A DNA stretch of 5,739 nucleotides from Clostridium sp. CAG:245 (GTDB lineage: Bacteria; Bacillota; Clostridia; TANB77; CAG-508): assembly GCA_000435175.1 (NCBI GenBank), contig FR880057.1, forward strand, positions 1 to 5,739, given 5' to 3'. Numbering within the stretch: the stretch's first letter is position 1; the number at the start of each line of letters is the position of its first letter. The position numbers and the translations under genes are program-made. Of the stretch, positions 5,331 to 5,739 are shown piece after piece. The notes beneath the pieces were generated by a model, which was not told the DNA's origin, did not search any database, and saw only the letters and a program-made list of their open reading frames with translations.

Positions 5331-5410
5331 CAAATATGTAGTTAAAATACCAAAAAAAGACACAATAAGTACTAAAACTACAAAAATAATAAATGAAAGG
5401 AAGAAGAAAA

Positions 5411-5739
5411 ATGCAAAAAGTCACAAGAGACAAAGAAAAAGTAAAAAAATTAACGGAAAAACGGAATAACATTAATAGCATTAGTAATTACAATTGTAGT
5501 GCTGATGATATTAGCCGGAGTAAGTATCAATACCGTATTAGGTGATGATGGAATAATAAAAAAGGCAAAAGAGGCAGCAGCAGCAACAAAACAAGCAAGT
5601 GCAGAAGAAGAGATGAACAGATTGGTATTAGAATATCAATTAGCATCAAAAGATGAAACATTGGAAAGTTTTTTGCAGGAAAAAGTAACAGAAGGAAGAA
5701 TAGATGGAGTAACAGATAACGGAGATGGAACAATAACAA
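5411..5739 (+). pseudogene. Pilin-like surface protein, N-terminal part, frameshifted and running off the right edge
   Basis: ATG 5411 follows a good ribosome binding site (AAAGGAAG, 5397-5404). In its own frame it encodes only 44 residues and stops at TGA 5543-5545. In the frame beginning GGA 5463 the sequence continues GITLIALVITIVV and on to a hydrophobic helix, GDDGIIKKAKEAAAATKQ, then EEEMNRLVLEYQL up to the right edge. This is the prepilin-like N-terminal segment (Gly before Ile, hydrophobic helix, polar coiled stretch) seen on many Clostridia surface proteins; the usual Glu at position 5 is Ala here. Removing one A from the A5 run at 5457-5461 gives KKLTENGITLIAL, exactly the expected junction, so the break is a one-base insertion or a sequencing error. 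In the open frame no start exists before the membrane helix. If intact it would be membrane-inserted and processed or anchored by that helix. Confidence 0.75.

Noticed and set aside
3240..5410. DGR template repeat in the other intergenic regions
   Set aside because: No segment resembles the 1166-1320 sequence with A restored; these regions are AT-rich and unrelated.

Overview
The window looks like the chromosome of an AT-rich Firmicute, most likely an uncultured gut Clostridia-type bacterium. The reasons are the low GC content, the strong AGGAGG-type ribosome binding sites, the standard genetic code, A-ending codons (ACA, GCA, AGA, GGA), and a pilin-like secreted protein family with a GITLIALVITIVV-type N-terminus that I associate with such genomes. 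This taxonomic guess is inference from composition and family resemblance only.

Layout. Positions 1-1381 hold the 3' part of a large secreted/surface-protein gene, running in from the left edge. It has an Ig-like segment, then a domain ending in FWVASR...FGLR...CLRPVVSL. A diverged tandem duplication of about 257 bp (525-781 and 782-1023) throws the frame, so the protein stops at 794 and the C-terminal part lies in another frame (779-1381). Inside that C-terminal part, 1166 to about 1320 is a sharp composition island: 14% A and about 54% GC over 1171-1310, in a gene that is otherwise about 42% A. Codons there are almost all NNY or NNG. This is the expected footprint of adenine-directed mutagenesis by a diversity-generating retroelement (DGR), so I read it as a DGR variable-region-like segment. 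No reverse transcriptase or template repeat is in the window. It is followed by a G-rich non-coding tail with two hairpins and then a terminator.

Positions 1700-3240 are a self-contained unit. It has a promoter with paired 17-bp direct repeats, a leader hairpin, a 450-aa AAA ATPase of the AAA_14/DUF4143 type and a clean terminator. Positions 3240-4830 carry a repeat- and palindrome-rich intergenic region, then an Rpn-family PD-(D/E)XK nuclease/putative transposase, ending at a bidirectional terminator shared with a convergent small XRE repressor-like gene (4827-5165, minus strand). At 5411 to the right edge, a second pilin-like gene of apparently the same broad type as the left one begins. 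Its N-terminal membrane segment is out of frame with its start codon because of one extra A in an A-run.

How it fits together: two surface-protein genes, one seen from its C-terminal end and one from its N-terminal end, flank an accessory cassette of ATPase, Rpn nuclease and XRE regulator. Both are interrupted by frame changes that a simple event could reverse (loss of one repeat copy, or loss of one A). The most interesting reading is a diversifying surface-protein family, with hypervariable C-terminal tips, in which individual copies are broken or switched off. The three central genes have separate promoters and are not obviously an operon.
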